A model generated the notes under the pieces. The model was given only the letters and a program-made list of their open reading frames with translations, did not search any database and was not told where the DNA came from. Below, piece after piece: positions 61,865 through 64,000 of a DNA stretch of 64,000 bases. A program made the position numbers and the translations under genes. The stretch comes from Robiginitalea sediminis (GTDB lineage Bacteria > Bacteroidota > Bacteroidia > Flavobacteriales > Flavobacteriaceae), in assembly GCF_002198115.1 (NCBI RefSeq), contig NZ_NGNR01000002.1, positions 603,558 to 667,557 of the forward strand, in the 5' to 3' direction. Every line of letters starts with the position of its first letter. Position 1 is the stretch's first letter.

Positions 61865-63703
61865 TTAATTCATGGCAACAGAAACCGCCTTGGTAAGGGT
61901 AAAGAGTTGCTGGGGCACATTTTTGACCTTGAGCTTAAAGACCTTTACCTGTTTCCGCTGGGCACGGGTTCCGTAATTGTCGTAGATCGTGACTTTCAGG
62001 TAGGTGGGCGTCAGGCTCTTGTTGCCCATATAGGTGGCATTGACCTGCCAGGTGCCCGGGAGGGACTCGTCTATGAGGAATTCCCGCGTATTATACCCGA
62101 GTTCCTTTTCCCGCAGGATCTCATCCCCGTAGCGGGCCTGGCTGTGCTCCCAGTTGAAATACTGACGTTCCGGGTTCACAAACTGGATGTCGAACTCAGC
62201 TTCCCCATCGTTCCATTCAAATACCAGGCGGGTCCCTTTAAAATCCACCTCGTCCTCCACAAAGAGGTCTGCCCGGTTCTCTGCGCTGACCAGGGAAGCC
62301 CGGTTCAGATACAGCAGGTTATTGTATTCCCGCTCCAGGATGGGCTGAAAATCCGTGCTGTCCTGCGGTAGGAAACCCTCCTCCACCAGGTAGGTATATC
62401 GCTGGTAGATTCCGGCAGCCTTGTCGAATTCATTCAGGTCGCGGTAACTGCCGGCAAGGTCCAGGTAGGACTGTCCGTACTTGGGCCTCAGGGTCAGCAC
62501 TTCCCGGTATGCCTCATTGGCTTTGGCATACCTTCCCTGCGACTGGTACGTATAGGCCAGGGCCTTGAGCAGGACAGCATTGCCCTGGAACCGCCGTTGG
62601 TTTTCTTCCAGAATAGCATCGGCAAAAGCCGCGTCGTTCCGGTTTTCATAGAAATAACGGTAGGCATCCAGGAAGAAATGGGGAGAACTCGCATAACGGG
62701 AGGCATACGACTGATAGACTTCCCGGGCCTCGGCATCGCTGCCGCTGGCATAGAGTTCCCGCAGGTAGGTGGGCTGGTTGGCTGCTACCTGCTGGGGGGT
62801 CAGCACTTTTTCTGAAAGATAGTTGTTCCGCAGGCGGGCGAGGTCTGCCAGTTGTTGCCGCTTTGGGCTCCCTGCCATGGTGTTGACAACGATGACGCCC
62901 CCGGCCCCTACGTTCCCGTACATGGTGGTGGTGGCAAAGTTGTTCAGGATAGCCATACGCTTAATCTGTTTGACGTCCAGCCATACAGGGGCGGTATAGA
63001 AAATCTGCCCGTCCACGTCGAAAATCGCGGAGCGCTGGTTGTAAATGGAAGAGGCACCGCGGATAAAGACGCGCCCGCCTTCCGGGTTGTCGAAGCCCTG
63101 GAAGCTGCCAGCATCAGATTCGGTGTTAGACAGGATATTGGTCACCTGCCCCTGGACATCGGCCCGGAGGCCTCCGGCTCCGATGCAATCGCCCTGAACC
63201 CGGACACCTGGGAATTGGTTCCGCAACAGGTCCAGGATGCAAAGGGTTACGGCATTGATCTCATCCTCCCCCATAAACTGGATTTTTCCCGGGGCGGTAT
63301 CGGCATTTAAAATCCCGTAGGCCGTGCGGATAAGGCGCTGGTTGGCCGGGTATTCATAGGAGAGTTCCTTCTGAGTCTTCCGGTTGCTTCCCACCACGAC
63401 CACCTCCTCGAGCTCGGCCACATCGAAGGTCATGGATGGGTTGAGAATACGGGTGACATCCTCCACCATGATGCGCTGGGTCTTCATGCCCTGATAGGAG
63501 AAACGCAGGATATCCCCAGGTGCGGCCTCTATGGCGTACCGGCCTTTTTCATCGGTAAATCCATTTGTATCCGACCCTTCTACCGAGACAGCCACATTTT
63601 CCAGTGCCGCTCTCCCGTCCGTCACCCGGCCGGAAATGGTGCGTTGCTGCGCCATCAGTACCGGGCCGGCCAGCAAAACGATCAAAACCAATATCTTTTT
63701 CAT
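61865..63703 (-). CDS. Barrel-less plug/TPR protein (cluster member E)
   Basis: A 612-residue paralog: signal about 1-18 (GPVLMAQ), CarboxypepD-like domain (ISGRVTDGRAALENVAVSV), plug-like domain with CILDLLRNQFPGVRVQGDC, a longer insertion (VQGQVTNILSNTESDAGSF), VFIRGASSIYNQRSAIFDVDG and GGVIVVNT, TPR-like helices (about 365-455: ALAYTYQSQGRYAKANEAY) and the shared C-terminal domain (VFEWNDGEAEFDIQFVNPERQ). It has its own promoter element upstream and terminator downstream, so it is separately transcribed although next to D. Role unknown. Confidence 0.85.
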   Translation of the reverse strand: MKKILVLIVLLAGPVLMAQQRTISGRVTDGRAALENVAVSVEGSDTNGFTDEKGRYAIEAAPGDILRFSYQGMKTQRIMVEDVTRILNPSMTFDVAELEEVVVVGSNRKTQKELSYEYPANQRLIRTAYGILNADTAPGKIQFMGEDEINAVTLCILDLLRNQFPGVRVQGDCIGAGGLRADVQGQVTNILSNTESDAGSFQGFDNPEGGRVFIRGASSIYNQRSAIFDVDGQIFYTAPVWLDVKQIKRMAILNNFATTTMYGNVGAGGVIVVNTMAGSPKRQQLADLARLRNNYLSEKVLTPQQVAANQPTYLRELYASGSDAEAREVYQSYASRYASSPHFFLDAYRYFYENRNDAAFADAILEENQRRFQGNAVLLKALAYTYQSQGRYAKANEAYREVLTLRPKYGQSYLDLAGSYRDLNEFDKAAGIYQRYTYLVEEGFLPQDSTDFQPILEREYNNLLYLNRASLVSAENRADLFVEDEVDFKGTRLVFEWNDGEAEFDIQFVNPERQYFNWEHSQARYGDEILREKELGYNTREFLIDESLPGTWQVNATYMGNKSLTPTYLKVTIYDNYGTRAQRKQVKVFKLKVKNVPQQLFTLTKAVSVAMN

Positions 63704-63725
63704 AACACAGTGTTTTTTAGTCTCT

Positions 63726-63733
63726 TAAAGATA
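63726..63733 (-). promoter_or_regulatory. Candidate -7 element for cluster member E
   Basis: Minus-strand TATCTTTA, 22 nt upstream of ATG 63703. No -33 TTTG. Confidence 0.45.
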
Positions 63734-63843
63734 CACAGAAAAATAATATGCACGCCATGGCATGTCTTCCGTCGTAGGGAAATAACACGCATCCTTCAGA
63801 TGCAGGAACGGTTTCCAGGGTTGCGTGCCGCTACAAATAAAGC

Positions 63844-64000
63844 CTACTCGGTGTTGGACGGGCTGACCCTTGGAATGAGGTAGAGTTCGGTTTGCCTGCC
63901 ATCAGGATACCAGAACCCTTCAGGACCGAAATACCCCGGCTCCTCCAGCATCACCCGGATATCCCTCCCCCACTGGGGCAAGGACACCGTCGTATTCAGC
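63844..64000 (-). CDS. Partial CDS: C-terminus of an upstream gene
   Basis: The minus strand is open from the window edge to TAG at 63844, giving 51 residues that end TELYLIPRVSPSNTE. The segment has protein-like composition (GPEGFWYPDGRQTELYLIPR) and no stop, and lies in the same direction as the cluster. The gene starts outside the window, so the family is not recognised. Confidence 0.5.
   Translation of the reverse strand, partial: LNTTVSLPQWGRDIRVMLEEPGYFGPEGFWYPDGRQTELYLIPRVSPSNTE

Noticed and set aside
1-64000. CRISPR arrays, tRNA or rRNA genes
   Set aside because: No regularly spaced repeats or RNA-gene sequence features were seen in any intergenic region.

Overview
The window looks like chromosomal DNA of a marine Flavobacteriaceae bacterium (Bacteroidota) of unusually high G+C for that family, Robiginitalea-like. 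The evidence is the gene content (SusC/CarboxypepD-type proteins, TonB receptors with N-terminal CarboxypepD domains, a TIGR02757 protein, DUF4834, CAL67264-type membrane proteins, Bacteroidota-type ECF sigma factors) and promoters with a TAnnTTT(G/A) element close to the start codon, often without a clear Shine-Dalgarno. The species is inferred from memory and was not checked by search. I saw no rRNA, tRNA, CRISPR array, insertion sequence or prophage. Coding density is very high and no gene-free stretch exceeds about 300 bases; the longest gaps (16589-16868, 17671-17914, 61652-61864, 59245-59443) hold promoters, palindromes or terminators.

Layout. 1-3.5 kb: partial small membrane protein, folE, a LolD-like ATPase, a TIGR02757 protein and a Tat-exported Gfo/Idh/MocA oxidoreductase. 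3.7-7.5 kb: secreted S10 carboxypeptidase, a secreted unknown, an SGNH hydrolase and a GT2 glycosyltransferase. 7.6-11.8 kb: a tightly overlapping operon of a BatA/VWA membrane protein, a dihydroorotase-like pseudoenzyme, a small membrane protein and a phospholipase/carboxylesterase. 11.8-15.8 kb: MBL hydrolase, a conserved Bacteroidota protein of unknown role, PrxQ/Bcp and an endonuclease III without iron-sulfur cysteines. 15.8-20.7 kb: two tandem ECF sigma factor genes, each followed by a paralogous 47-residue protein, then uvrA. 20.8-27.6 kb: a secreted protein with a basic RS-like tail behind a sigma-54-like promoter, then an envelope-glycan operon (DUF4834, YfhO, GT4, flippase) on the minus strand. 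27.6-40.3 kb: outer-membrane beta-barrel, GNAT-like protein, an alpha-oxoamine synthase next to a cysteine-synthase-like enzyme (candidate sulfonolipid pair), oligopeptidase, YbaB, DUF1508, threonine aldolase, a large metalloprotease, prfB with its programmed +1 frameshift, and ArsC. 40.3-54.6 kb: TonB receptor, fumC, coiled-coil membrane protein, MBL lipoprotein, paired M16 peptidases, ettA, a Gfo oxidoreductase and an acyl-CoA carboxylase beta subunit. 54.6-63.7 kb: a minus-strand cluster of five exported proteins built from CarboxypepD-like domains. Four of them combine a TonB-plug-like domain, a TPR-like region and a shared beta-rich C-terminal domain with no room for a beta-barrel. One of these carries an N-terminal VWA domain with an intact MIDAS motif.

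How the genes work together: most are housekeeping or envelope functions. The two regions that look least described are the duplicated ECF-sigma/47-residue-protein module (15795-17670) and the barrel-less plug/TPR protein cluster (54621-63703).
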